NCBI GenBank assembly: GCA_918807975.1
Contig: OU964932.1
Location: 16,089,501 to 16,153,500 of the forward strand
Direction of reading: 5' to 3'
Source: Aplidium turbinatum
Lineage: Eukaryota; Chordata; Ascidiacea; Aplousobranchia; Polyclinidae
Length of the DNA stretch: 64,000 bases
In this document: in pieces, positions 33,901 through 45,000 of the stretch
How the letters are laid out: every line of letters begins with the position of its first letter
Position numbering within the stretch: the first letter of the stretch is position 1
Translations under genes and position numbers: made by a program
Notes under the pieces: model-generated
The model's database searches: none
What the model was told of the DNA's origin: nothing
What the model saw: the letters and a program-made list of their open reading frames with translations, nothing else

Positions 33901-36900
33901 AAGGATAAATTTACAATAAACATTAAAATAATACGATTTTTGCATAATAGACACCACTTCAAACATCTTCGAATAGAACTATAATCCGCAACACGTGCCA
34001 CTTAAATTTTGCATGCATCGGAATCAGTATTAAATTACCTTTCCAGGGATGTGCACCAATAGGTGGGCATTTGGAAGGAACTCCCAGCAGAACGCTTCAA
34101 AAATTGGAGGATATATTTACGATAAACATTAAAATAATACGATTTTTGCATAATAGACACCACTTCAAACATCTTGAAATAAAACTTTAATCCGCAACAC
34201 GTGCCACTTAAATTTTGCATGCATCGGATTCAGTATTAAATTACCTTTCCAGGGATGTGCACCAATAGGTGGGCATTTGGAAGGAACTCCCAGCAGAACG
34301 CTTCAAAAATGGAGGATATATTTACGATAAACATTAAAATAATATGATTTTTGCATAATTGACACCTCTTCAAACATCTTGAAATAAAACTTTAATCCGC
34401 AACACGTGCCACTTAAATTTTGCATTCATCGGATTTAGTATTAAATTACCTTCCAGGGATGTACATCAATAGGTGGGCATTTGGAAGGAACTCCCAGCAG
34501 AACGCTCCAAAGATGGAGGATATATTTACGATAAACATTAAAATAATACGATTTTTGCATAATAGACACCACTTCAAACATCTTCGAATAGAACTATAAT
34601 CCGCAACACGTGCCACTTAAATTTTGCATGCATCGGATTTAGTATTAAATTACCTTTCCAGGGATGTGCACCAATAGGTGGGCATTTGGAAGGAACTCCC
34701 AGCAGAACGCTTCAAAGATGGAGGATATATTTACGATAAACATTAAAATAATATGATTTTTGCATAATTGACACCTCTTCAAACATCTTGAAATAAAACT
34801 TTAATCCGCAACACGTGCCACTTAAATTTTGCATGCATCGGATTCAGTATTAAACTACCTTTCCAGGGATGTACATCAATAGGTGGGCATTTGGAAGGAA
34901 CTCCCAGCAGAACGCTTCAAAGATGGAGGATAAATTTACGATAAACATTAAAATAATACGATTTTTGCATAATAGACACCACTTCAAACATCTTCGAATA
35001 GAACTATAATCCGCAACATGTGCCACTTAAATTTTGCTTTCATCGGAATCAGTATTAAAGTACCTTTCCAGGGATGTGCACCAATAGGTGGGCATTTGGA
35101 AGGAACTCCCAGCAGAACGCTTCAAAGATGGAGGATATATTTACGATAAACATTAAAATAATATGATTTTTGCATAATTGACACCTCTTCAAACATCTTG
35201 AAATAAAACTTTAATCCGCAACACGTGCCACTTAAATTTTGCATTCATCGGATTTAGTATTAAATTACCTTTCCAGGGATGTACATCAATAGGTGGGCAT
35301 TTGGAAGGAACTCCCAGCAGAACGCTCCAAAGATGGAGGATATATTTACGATAAACATTAAAATAATATGATTTTTGCATAATTGACACCTCTTCAAACA
35401 TCTTGAAATAAAACTTTAATCCGCAACACGTGCCACTTAAATTTTGCATGCATCGGATTCAGTATTAAACTACCTTTCCAGGGATGTGCATCAATAGGTG
35501 GGCATTTGGAAGGAACTCCCAGCAGAACGCTCCAAAGATGAAGGATAAATTTACAATAAACATTAAAATAATACGATTTTTGCATAATAGACACCACTTC
35601 AAACATCTTCGAATAGAACTATAATCCGCAACACGTGCCACTTAACTTTTGCATGCATCGGAATCAGTATTAAATTACCTTTCCAGGGATGTGCACCAAT
35701 AGGTGGGCATTTGGAAGGAACTCCCAGCAGAACGCTTCAAAAATGGAGGATATATTTACGATAAACATTAAAATAATATGATTTTTGCATAATTGACACC
35801 TCTTCAAACATCTTGAAATAAAACTTTAATCCGCAACACGTGCCACTTAAATTTTGCATTCATCGGATTTAGTATTAAATTACCTTCCAGGGATGTACAT
35901 CAATAGGTGGGCATTTGGAAGGAACTCCCAGCAGAACGCTCCAAAGATGGAGGATATATTTACGATAAACATTAAAATAATACGATTTTTGCATAATAGA
36001 CACCACTTCAAACATCTTCGAATAGAACTATAATCCGCAACACGTGCCACTTAAATTTTGCATGCATCGGATTTAGTATTAAATTACCTTTCCAGGGATG
36101 TGCACCAATAGGTGGGCATTTGGAAGGAACTCCCAGCAGAACGCTTCAAAGATGGAGGATATATTTACGATAAACATTAAAATAATATGATTTTTGCATA
36201 ATTGACACCTCTTCAAACATCTTGAAATAAAACTTTAATCCGCAACACGTGCCACTTAAATTTTGCATGCATCGGATTCAGTATTAAACTACCTTTCCAG
36301 GGATGTACATCAATAGGTGGGCATTTGGAAGGAACTCCCAGCAGAACGCTTCAAAGATGGAGGATAAATTTACGATAAACATTAAAATAATACGATTTTT
36401 GCATAATAGACACCACTTCAAACATCTTCGAATAGAACTATAATCCGCAACATGTGCCACTTAAATTTTGCTTTCATCGGAATCAGTATTAAAGTACCTT
36501 TCCAGGGATGTGCACCAATAGGTGGGCATTTGGAAGGAACTCCCAGCAGAACGCTTCAAAGATGGAGGATATATTTACGATAAACATTAAAATAATATGA
36601 TTTTTGCATAATTGACACCTCTTCAAACATCTTGAAATAAAACTTTAATCCGCAACACGTGCCACTTAAATTTTGCATTCATCGGATTTAGTATTAAATT
36701 ACCTTTCCAGGGATGTACATCAATAGGTGGGCATTTGGAAGGAACTCCCAGCAGAACGCTCCAAAGATGGAGGATATATTTACGATAAACATTAAAATAA
36801 TACGATTTTTGCATAATAGACACCACTTCAAACATCTTGAAATAAAACTTTAATCCGCAACACGTGCCACTTAAATTTTGCATGCATCAGATTCAGTCAT

Positions 36901-39530
36901 AAATTACCTTTCCAGGGATGTGCACCAATAGGTGGGCATTTGGAAGGAACTCCCAGCAGAACGCTTCAAAGATGGAGGATATATTTACGATAAACATTAA
37001 AATAATATGATTTTTGCATAATTGACACCTCTTCAAACATCTTGAAATAAAACTTTAATCCGCAACACGTGCCACTTAAATTTTGCATGCATCAGATTCA
37101 GTATTAAACTACCTTTCCAGGGATGTGCATCAATAGGTGGGCATTTGGAAGGAACTCCCAGCAGAACGCTCCAAAGATGAAGGATATATTTACAATAAAC
37201 ATTAAAATAATACGATTTTTGCATAATAGACACCACTTCAAACATCTTCGAATAGAACTATAATCCGCAACATGTGCCACTTAAATTTTGCATGCATCGG
37301 AATCAGTATTAAATTACCTTTCCAGGGATGTGCACCAATAGGTGGGCATTTGGAAGGAACTCCCAGCAGAACGCTTCAAAGATGGAGGATATATTTACGA
37401 TAAACATTAAAATAATGCGATTTTTGCATAATAGACACCACTTCAAACATCTTCGAATAGAACTATAATCCGCAACACGTGCCACTTAAATTTTGCATGC
37501 ATCGGATTTAGTAATAAATTACCTTTCCAGGGATGTGCACCAATAGGTGGGCATTTGGAAGGAACTGCCAGCAGAACGCTTCAAAAATTGGAGGATATAT
37601 TTACGATAAACATTAAAATAATATGATTTTTGCATAATTGACACCTCTTCAAACATCTTGAAATAAAACTTTAATCCGCAACACGTGCCACTTAAATTTT
37701 GCATTCATCGGATTTAGTATTAAATTACCTTTCCAGGGATGTACATCAATAGGTGGGCATTTGGAAGGAACTCCCAGCAGAACGCTCCAAAGATGGAGGA
37801 TATATTTACAATAAACATTAAAATAATACGATTTTTGCATAATAGACACCACTTCAAACATCTTCAAATAGAACTATAATCCGCAACACGTGCCACTTAA
37901 ATTTTGCATGCATCGGATTCAGTATTAAATTACCTTTCCAGGGATGTGCACCAATAGGTGGGCATTTGGAAGGAACTCTCAGCAGAACGCTTCAAAGATG
38001 GAGGATATATTTACGATAAACATTAAAATTATATGATTTTTGCATAATTGACACCTCTTCAAACATCTTGAAATAAAACTTTAATCCGCAACACGTGCCA
38101 CTTAAATTTTGCATGCATCGGATTCAGTATTAAACTACCTTTCCAGGGATGTACATCAATAGGTGGGCATTTGGAAGGAACTCCCAGCAGAACGCTTCAA
38201 AGATGGAGGATAAATTTACAATAAACATTAAAATAATACGATTTTTGCATAATACACACCACTTCAAACATCTTCGAATAGAACTATAATCCGCAACATG
38301 TGCCACTTAAATTTTGCATTCATCGGAATCAGTATTAAATTATCTTTCCAGGGATGTGCACCAATAGGTGGGCATTTGGAAGGAACTCCCAGCAGAACGC
38401 TTCAAAGATGGAGGATATATTTACGATAAACATTAAAATAATATGATTTTTGCATAATTGACACCTCTTCAAACATCTTGAAATAAAACTTTAATCCGCA
38501 ACACGTGCCACTTAAATTTTGCATGCATCGGATTTAGTAATAAATTACCTTTCCAGGGATGTGCATCAATAGGTGGGCATTTGGAAGGAACTCCCAGCAG
38601 AACGCTCCAAAGATGGAGGATATATTTACGATAAACATTAAAATAATACGATTTTTGCATAATAGACACCACTTCAAACATCTTCGAATAGAACTATAAT
38701 CCGCAACACGTGCCACTTAAATTTTGCATGCATCGGAATCAGTATTAAATTACCTTTCCAGGGATGTGCACCAATAGGTGGGCATTTGGAAGGAACTCCC
38801 AGCAGAACGCTTCAAAGATGGAGGATATATTTACGATAAACATTAAAATAATATGATTTTTGCATACTAGACACCACTTCAAACATCTTGAAATAAAACT
38901 TTAATCCGCAACACGTGCCACTTAAATTTTGCATGCATCGGATTTAGAAATAAATTACCTTCCAGGGATGTGCACCAATAGGTGGGCATTTGGAAGGAAC
39001 TCCCAGCAGAACGCTTCAAAGATGGAGGATATATTTACAATAAACATTAAAATAATATGATTTTTGCATAATTGACACCTCTTCAAACATCTTGAAATAA
39101 AACTTTAATCCGCAACACGTGCCACTTAAATTTTGCATGCATCGGATTTAGTATTAAATTACCTTTCCAGGGATGTGCATCAATAGGTGGGCATTTGGAA
39201 GGAACTCCCAGCAGAACGCTTCAAAGATGGAGGATATATTTACGATAAACATTAAAATAATATGATTTTTGCATAATTGACACCTCTTCAAACATCTTGA
39301 ATTAAAACTTTAATCCGCAACACGTGCCACTTAAATTTTGCATGCATCGGATTCAGTATTAAATTACCTTTCTAGGGATGTGCATCAATAGGTGGGCATT
39401 TGGAAGGAACTCCCAGCAGAACGGTTCAAAAATGCTGGAGGAAGTTTTTGCGATATTCAAGAGAATAATACGATTTTTGCATAATTGACACTTTTCTAAA
39501 CATCTTCGAATAGAACTATTATCGGTGTGA
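24991..39530 (-). repeat. left satellite array, ~70 units of ~205 bp
   Basis: Landmarks such as TTCCAGGGATGT, GGTGGGCATTTGGAAGG and CAACACGTGCCACTTAAATT recur every 205 bases. Two unit types often alternate: one reads CTTCGAATAGAACTATAATC, the other CTTGAAATAAAACTTTAATC, giving 410-bp dimers with some 615-bp trimers. Each unit has TGCATGCA (or TGAATGCA) and CACGTG about 16 bases apart. On the minus strand most units leave a ~70-codon frame open (MFEVVSIMQKSYYFN...), in a different frame each unit since 205 is not a multiple of 3. The last unit degenerates after 39420 (GAGGAAGTTTTTGCGATATT). Confidence 0.93.
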
Positions 39531-39780
39531 TATACAAGGTTTTCCTACCGCGCCATTGAGGCAACCTCATGCGGTCGCTAGGTTTTTTGTTGAGGCAGGA
39601 CCTATCGCCAGTAGCCATATTCTTCCTGCCTGGTGTGAATCTGACTGAACAATGACGACAACCATGCATAGATACGTGACAATTAATTGTGTCAGGATTT
39701 ACATTAAACTTGATATTGGCGAGGTTGTATGCAAGTGCACTTTCTACTAATGATTCCACATCGCTCTCATTTGCAGTTTT
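39496..39780 (-). CDS. unidentified coding remnant at the inner edge of the left array
   Basis: A minus-strand frame open from about 39780 to 39496 reads KTANESDVESLVESALAYNL, then NPDTINCHVSMHGCRHCSV (two close Cys/His pairs), RFTPGRKNMATGDRSCLNKK and a basic RMRLPQWRGRKTLY, and finally runs into array sequence (IIVLFEDV). Codon use and composition look like protein, unlike the array frames. It begins next to a SINE (39797-39945), so its 5' side was probably cut off. It could be the end of a second gene of the giant element or of a gene captured by it. I do not recognise it. Confidence 0.35.
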   Translation of the reverse strand, partial: KTANESDVESLVESALAYNLANIKFNVNPDTINCHVSMHGCRHCSVRFTPGRKNMATGDRSCLNKKPSDRMRLPQWRGRKTLYITPIIVLFEDV

Positions 39781-39796
39781 TACAATTTAGGCCAGG

Positions 39797-39945
39797 GTTG
39801 TTGCCGGGGAAATATTCCATTCACTAGGTGCCGCTGAATGGAGAGCAGTCCTAAAAAGGCATTTCTCAAGCGCACACCCCGAGAGTTCAACTTGCGCCGA
39901 ATGATCTTGAGCCAGGCGCGTAACCACTGAGCTAACGGGGTGGAC
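39797..39945 (-). repeat. SINE fragment (head and middle)
   Basis: Plus-strand reading TTGCCGGGGAAATATTCCAT, CACTAGGTGCCGCTGAATGG, then CACTGAGCTAACGGGGTGG at the tRNA-like head. Same family as 451-607 and 62340-62618. It is inserted in the core of the giant element. Confidence 0.8.
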
Positions 39946-40546
39946 AAGCATATTGACCCCATAACCATGAAATTTTGGTTTTACACTTTTTTTATTAATT
40001 GGTACAACTAAAAAAAAGTAACTTTAGTGACAAAAAAAAATCGCTTTTGTAATGAGTGATAGGCGAGCATTTATTGATTTTTCTGCTATAGCGAATTCAA
40101 CGACTGCTTTCGCAATTTCGCTGTAATTGACAAAGACTTCAACATAGACCATTAGGCTACTCTGTGCAATGGAGAAAAAACATCAAGAAACGCTTAGAAA
40201 ACAGTGTAAAGGTGAGTAGACCAGACATTTCTCCATCATTGTATGGCAAAATTGTTCCTACTTTAGCATATGTGGAGCGATGATTTTCCTTTTTGAAATC
40301 AATGCTATATCCAAACATAAATTTTGCAGACGCAAACATTGTATATGCATATAGGTCCAATAAATGAAATTGTACTTAGATGCATTAGAGTTAGACATTT
40401 GAATTCTTCTTGAGATTTTGAAGTGATATAACGTAAAAGTTTGGGTTCGTTGTTCGAATATGTTATTCGAATTCGAATATGTTATTCTTAATTATGAAAA
40501 TTAGCATAAACTTGATGTTTAAAAATTAAAGTCATATATTGTCATA
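39946..40546. other. core of the giant element, nothing recognised
   Basis: AT-rich, with no domain or splice-consistent exon that I can support. It could be decayed element sequence. Confidence 0.35.
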
Positions 40547-40548
40547 TA

Positions 40549-40776
40549 CAGGGTGACCCAAAAAGATTCGTACCCATGAAAATTTCAATTGTGACTTTGA
40601 TTGAAAAGCTATTTATTTCAAATTACAACCACACATTATTCAGTTTATGAAAGACCATTGACCAGAGTTTTAGTTGTTTCTGTCAATTTTTAGTCAATTT
40701 ATGGCTTTTCCAAGATGTGTTCCAAATGTGAAAAAATCGAATAAAACATGGGTACGAATCTTTTTGGGTCACCCTG
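40549..40776. mobile_element. mariner-type MITE, 228 bp
   Basis: Inverted ends CAGGGTGACCCAAAAAGATT and its complement, each continuing CGTACCCATG, with TA on both sides (40547-40548, 40777-40778). Classic Tc1/mariner terminus style; no ORF. Confidence 0.88.
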
Positions 40777-40778
40777 TA

Positions 40779-41070
40779 TCTCAAAAAATAAAGTCATATC
40801 TTTTGATTTTTTAGATCATAAAAAAGCCCTTTATTAAAGCCCTTGATTAATGATGTAACAAAAGCAAACGTGCTTCCAACTTCTTATCAGCAACAATGAT
40901 TCTAGCTAATTAATTATGTGAAAACAGATAAAAATGAATATGAGAAATAGCTTGCGGCACCCCAGAGTAGGCTGTTGTAAATGGCACCCAGGTTGAGAAC
41001 CACTAAATTAGACAATGGAGAATTAGTTGGAGCGAAGTTTTTCGGTAGATCTGTAGGCTATCCTATTCAT
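40779..41070. other. core of the giant element, nothing recognised
   Basis: No gene or bounded repeat was supported between the mariner MITE and the palindromic MITE. Confidence 0.35.
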
Positions 41071-41201
41071 AACAGCGGATTAAGTTTGGTGCAAAAATAG
41101 TAATTCTTGAAATAAGTTGGTTAATCAGCACAATTGCTATATTGGTGAATAATAACATATTTCGAGAATTACTATTTTTGCACCAAACTTAACCCGCTGT
41201 T
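41071..41201. mobile_element. palindromic MITE, ~45-bp arms
   Basis: AACAGCGGATTAAGTTTGGT...AGTAATTCTTGAAAT is mirrored by ATTTCGAGAATTACT...ACCAAACTTAACCCGCTGTT. Flanks do not give a convincing target duplication. Confidence 0.7.
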
Positions 41202-41573
41202 GTTACATGGAACCCTTATTGTTTAAAAGTTGAGTACATAGGCTAGGCCTACCTCTTAAAAGTTTCAATTTGCATAGCCTAAACCAAAGTATAGGCTACT
41301 AAAACGTGTAAATGTTGATAAACAAGTTAGCCGATCTAAAATGCAGAACTAAGTCTGTGACTCGATAAAGACACAAATAATAATGATAACTATAGACATG
41401 TTGGCGTAGCATGGTGACTATAGAAATTGAGAGCACAAGACAATGCTTTCAGATTAGTTTACTGAATTATCATTGACATCAGTTAAATGCAAAAATAGTA
41501 AATGTTTTAACTCATGTGTCACAAATAGTCTCCTCACCACTCTTGTTTGAAATTTCTATAAATGTGTATGTGT

Positions 41574-41868
41574 CTATTCACGTTTTGTATCGTTTACGCT
41601 TTTAGTTTGTACGTAAAAATACATGTATCCGCAATCTTGTATTGTTTTTACCATGTCACTGTATGAAATCGATCGAACTAATTTGTCATCAAATTTCCAA
41701 ACCGCATTGTATTTTTCGATGCAATAGCAGATATAATGGCCATTCTCCTTTTCCTCACCTAAATGTGCAATGACACTTACGAGTTTATAGTTATATTGAA
41801 GCCCGTGTGCATCTTCAAGAGTTAAATTTTTGTCTGCTTTGACTTGTCTTTTGGATTTGCGCAGGCCA
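41574..41868 (-). CDS. C-terminal third of the USP-type deubiquitinase domain of the giant element's protein
   Basis: Continuing the minus strand downstream of the long frame, a second open segment reads VKADKNLTLEDAHGLQYN, YKLVSVIAHLGEEKENGHYI, CYCIEKYNAVWKFDDKLV and ends at a TAG (41574-41576). This is the His box of ubiquitin-specific proteases: Y.L..VI.H.G....GHY with the catalytic His, and W..FDD with the usual Asp. It supplies what is missing from the frame ending at 42063. About 190 bases separate the two. A GT-AG splice from ARK to QVKADKN keeps phase, but the acceptor lacks a pyrimidine tract, so an insertion is equally possible. Confidence 0.75.
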
Positions 41869-42062
41869 TCCTGGCCCTCGCGACCTAAGCTGGTGGACTT
41901 AACCCTCCGGGTGCATCGTCACCCCATAAATCACGCCGCTCCCCGCCGCCGCGGGGTGTGGCAGGCCGGTTTCTGAAAGTCTTCGACCTGGCTATGTTTG
42001 TTTGTGCTCTCTCGCCGTGTCAATTATTTGTACCCGTGCGCTGTCGATGCAAATAAAACAGT
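41869..42062. other. GC-rich interruption in the USP domain (insertion or intron)
   Basis: Much richer in G and C than its surroundings (CCGCCGCCGCGGGG near 41945) and ending GATGCAAATAAAAC on the plus strand, which looks like the 3' end of a LINE or SINE read on plus. It interrupts the protein between LPKALVLCLARK and VKADKNLTL and puts a stop just after LARKC. No clear flanking duplication was found. Confidence 0.5.
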
Positions 42063-45000
42063 TTAACACTTTCTAGCTAAACACAAAACTAGAGCTTTGG
42101 GTAAACGTAAAAATTTTGTATTTGTGGTATGAATCACCATTTTGCAATTATTACAAAGTGAGAGTTCTTTACTATTGAGAAACGTTTTAATATAAAGCGA
42201 TAAAAAATTATTCTCCTGAATAGAATCATACATTGGTAACATCAGCAAGACTTCTTCGCTTCTTTTCTCATCAAGCCTACTTTTTCTGCCACAAGAATTG
42301 CACTGCTGAACTGTGACGTATTTCGATATCGATGTCACGTCACAGTGCTTCAATAGCAATGGTAATGATGACTCGGCAAAAAACTCTGCTGGATCATGTT
42401 GACGCCCCAATGGAAATTTTTTTTTAATATCATTCAAAGCATTTTTAATTTGTTTTTCCTCTACAGTCGCATTACCAACAAGATTACGTAATAACAGAAA
42501 CATATTTTTGTCCAGTGTTTCAATATGTTTGTCGTTTTCATAATGCAACATTGAAACATCACATGCTGCTATTACACATTTAAGTGCTTGCAATACAGCA
42601 TTAAACCAGCAAGAGTTTCCTACGTTCATCAAGCCCAGTGGTAAATTGGCATTACATTTGAATGCATTTATTAAATCAGAATGAACATTTATAGCATTTG
42701 AAACAATATAATAAATCATCCAATGTCGATAAGATGTGAAAAAATTAAGATCCATTTTTGAATGTTGAGATTTCAGATCCATGTCGCTGCAAAGAATATC
42801 AGCAGTTATGCAAACTGCCACCCCACAAGTATTACTGTCCGGTTGCATCACGATATGTTTAGAACTTACACTGTAATTCCCTGTGTATAACTGATTAGTT
42901 ACCAAGAAATCTACTAGGAAATCTGCACCATCATGTAGAAACTTTGAAAAGGCTGTACTCATTTCTTTATTCGAAGAATCGTAACAATGTATGAATTTAT
43001 TTTGGGTGGAAAAGTGTAACAAACGAAAGTGGCCATTGCACAAGAAAGGAAGGAGAACGACCGGTAGCAATTTTTCCTCAGTTTTTGTCATCGCTGTTTT
43101 GAAAAATTTCACGGACTTTATTGGGGATTTTTGCAAAATCTTCCCTGTGGAGTCGCAATCTAAAACCCCTATGGCGTTTCGGTTTCTTGGTTCACTGGCT
43201 TTTAGTAAAAAGTAGGCGTCTACGAGACGTTTGCTTAACCAACCAACTGCAGAAGAATTTTGGTAATGCTTGGCAAGTTCGTTCGTAATTTTACTGCAAG
43301 GATTGTTACATGCTGTGAGTAAATCTAGCCAAGACACTTCGTGGTTTTTATCGATTACAACGGCGGTATCCGACAAACAGTTACGATTTATTGCCAAACC
43401 GTTCCATACCCAAGTTGAAAATTCAGCCATGTATTCAAAATCTTTGGCTGTTGCTGTCCAAAAGTCACGAATCTTTGCATAATTGCATTTCGAGTGGGCA
43501 AAAGCAGTCGCATTGCACATAGAAATTGTGGGTGCGGACTCGCTAACAGCATTGACATATCGAATATGTTTTTTAGATTCATTTGTAGTATAAAATCCAT
43601 CTGAACGTCGTTTTTTTGGCTTTCTAAATTTTGAAACTACCAAGTTAGTGCGATGTTTCGAATGTTTACTTGAAGCTTGATCAGCATACGTTTTGGCCGA
43701 AATGTAACTTTTTTCGTAACCCTGGTGAATATAATGAGCAGAAAATATTTTTTCACTCATTCTCATTTGGTTTTCGTACTCTTCTACAAAATGATCGATA
43801 CCTACAACACGTTTTCCTTTTAAATAAATTTGTTTCAAATCCCAAAAATGCTGCTCGATGATACCTTGTGTTAAATTATCCCGAGAAATATTTTTAAGTT
43901 TGGATGAGATGACTTGCTTAAACCAAAAAGAATACTGGGAGTAAGCCTGGTAATTTGGCCGTTCATGTGACGAATGCCGGGACAAATTTCCAAGAATTAG
44001 CTGCGAAGTGGTACATATTCTACTCAGAATAATTACAATAAGTTTTAAACAAAAGTTCTTATCCATGTAAACATTTTCGTGCTGCAACTTTGAATGAGAA
44101 GGATCATTGAGGTGATCCAAAAAGTCAGAAGAATTTAGAAACGCCATAAGTTGGTTGTGGTAGCGTAAGTAAAATGGAGAATTTAATTCTTGTTTTTGGT
44201 CGTCACGCATACTGGTATGAAAATAGTCGTTGAGTTCGTCTTTTTCGTTTTCTTCTATTTCGTTTGTTACGTTTGACAAAAGTTCTGAAAATTTAAAGCC
44301 CTGATGCAGTCTGTTAAAATGATAGTCAACTTTGGAAGACGTACTCTCGCAGTTGGTTACCCAAATAATACTTTCCATTATTTCGTCTAGTTCAGACAGG
44401 GTTGTACATGCAAATAACAAAGAAATCCAATGCATAACTGTTAATGTGTGTTTCTTAGGTTTGTAATATTTTTTAACCATAATTTTAGCTGCACGCATGG
44501 CGTGACTCAAACAATTATGAACGAAAGTTTTTTCCAAGTCGTATTTTGTCGCCTCTCCTGAAACTACACGCCAGCATCTGTTGTAATAACCTAACCTTGT
44601 TTCATTACACATCGCACTTAGTACAGCATTCCACATAGCCATTGATCCGTCAATCATCATTAACGCTGGTTTTTTTACCTTTCCACAAATTTGCACAGTG
44701 TCCATTAGAAATTTACCTAAAAAACTCCGTATGCTTTCAGAATCATGATTCGTTGCAATGTTTGTTGCCACTGGGAGCGCTGGACCTCCTACGTAGGGGC
44801 TTCTGACTAACAGCGAATAAATTTGAAAATCTTTTTCACCTTCCTGCCTTTTAACTATGCTTCCTGTCGCATCAAAATATATTATATCTACAGGGCATAA
44901 ATCTCGATAAAGTTTCACTTGTGCATTAGAATACAATATAACGCCAGGGGGGTATGTAGTTATGCGTCTTATAAAGATTCGCTTTTTTTTTTCAAACTCA

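Noticed and set aside
25143-39000. Dozens of ~70-86-codon open frames on the minus strand (and mirrored on plus at 46.3-53.9 kb)
   Set aside because: They are one frame repeated by the 205-bp satellite and shift frame between units; not annotated as genes without evidence of selection.
40180-40217. A short first exon on the plus strand (MEKKHQETLRKQCK then GTGAGT)
   Set aside because: One tiny frame with a good donor but no partner exon; it lies in the transposon core.
42991-43861. Plus-strand open frames of 63-74 codons over the transposase gene
   Set aside because: Antisense shadows of the long minus-strand frame.
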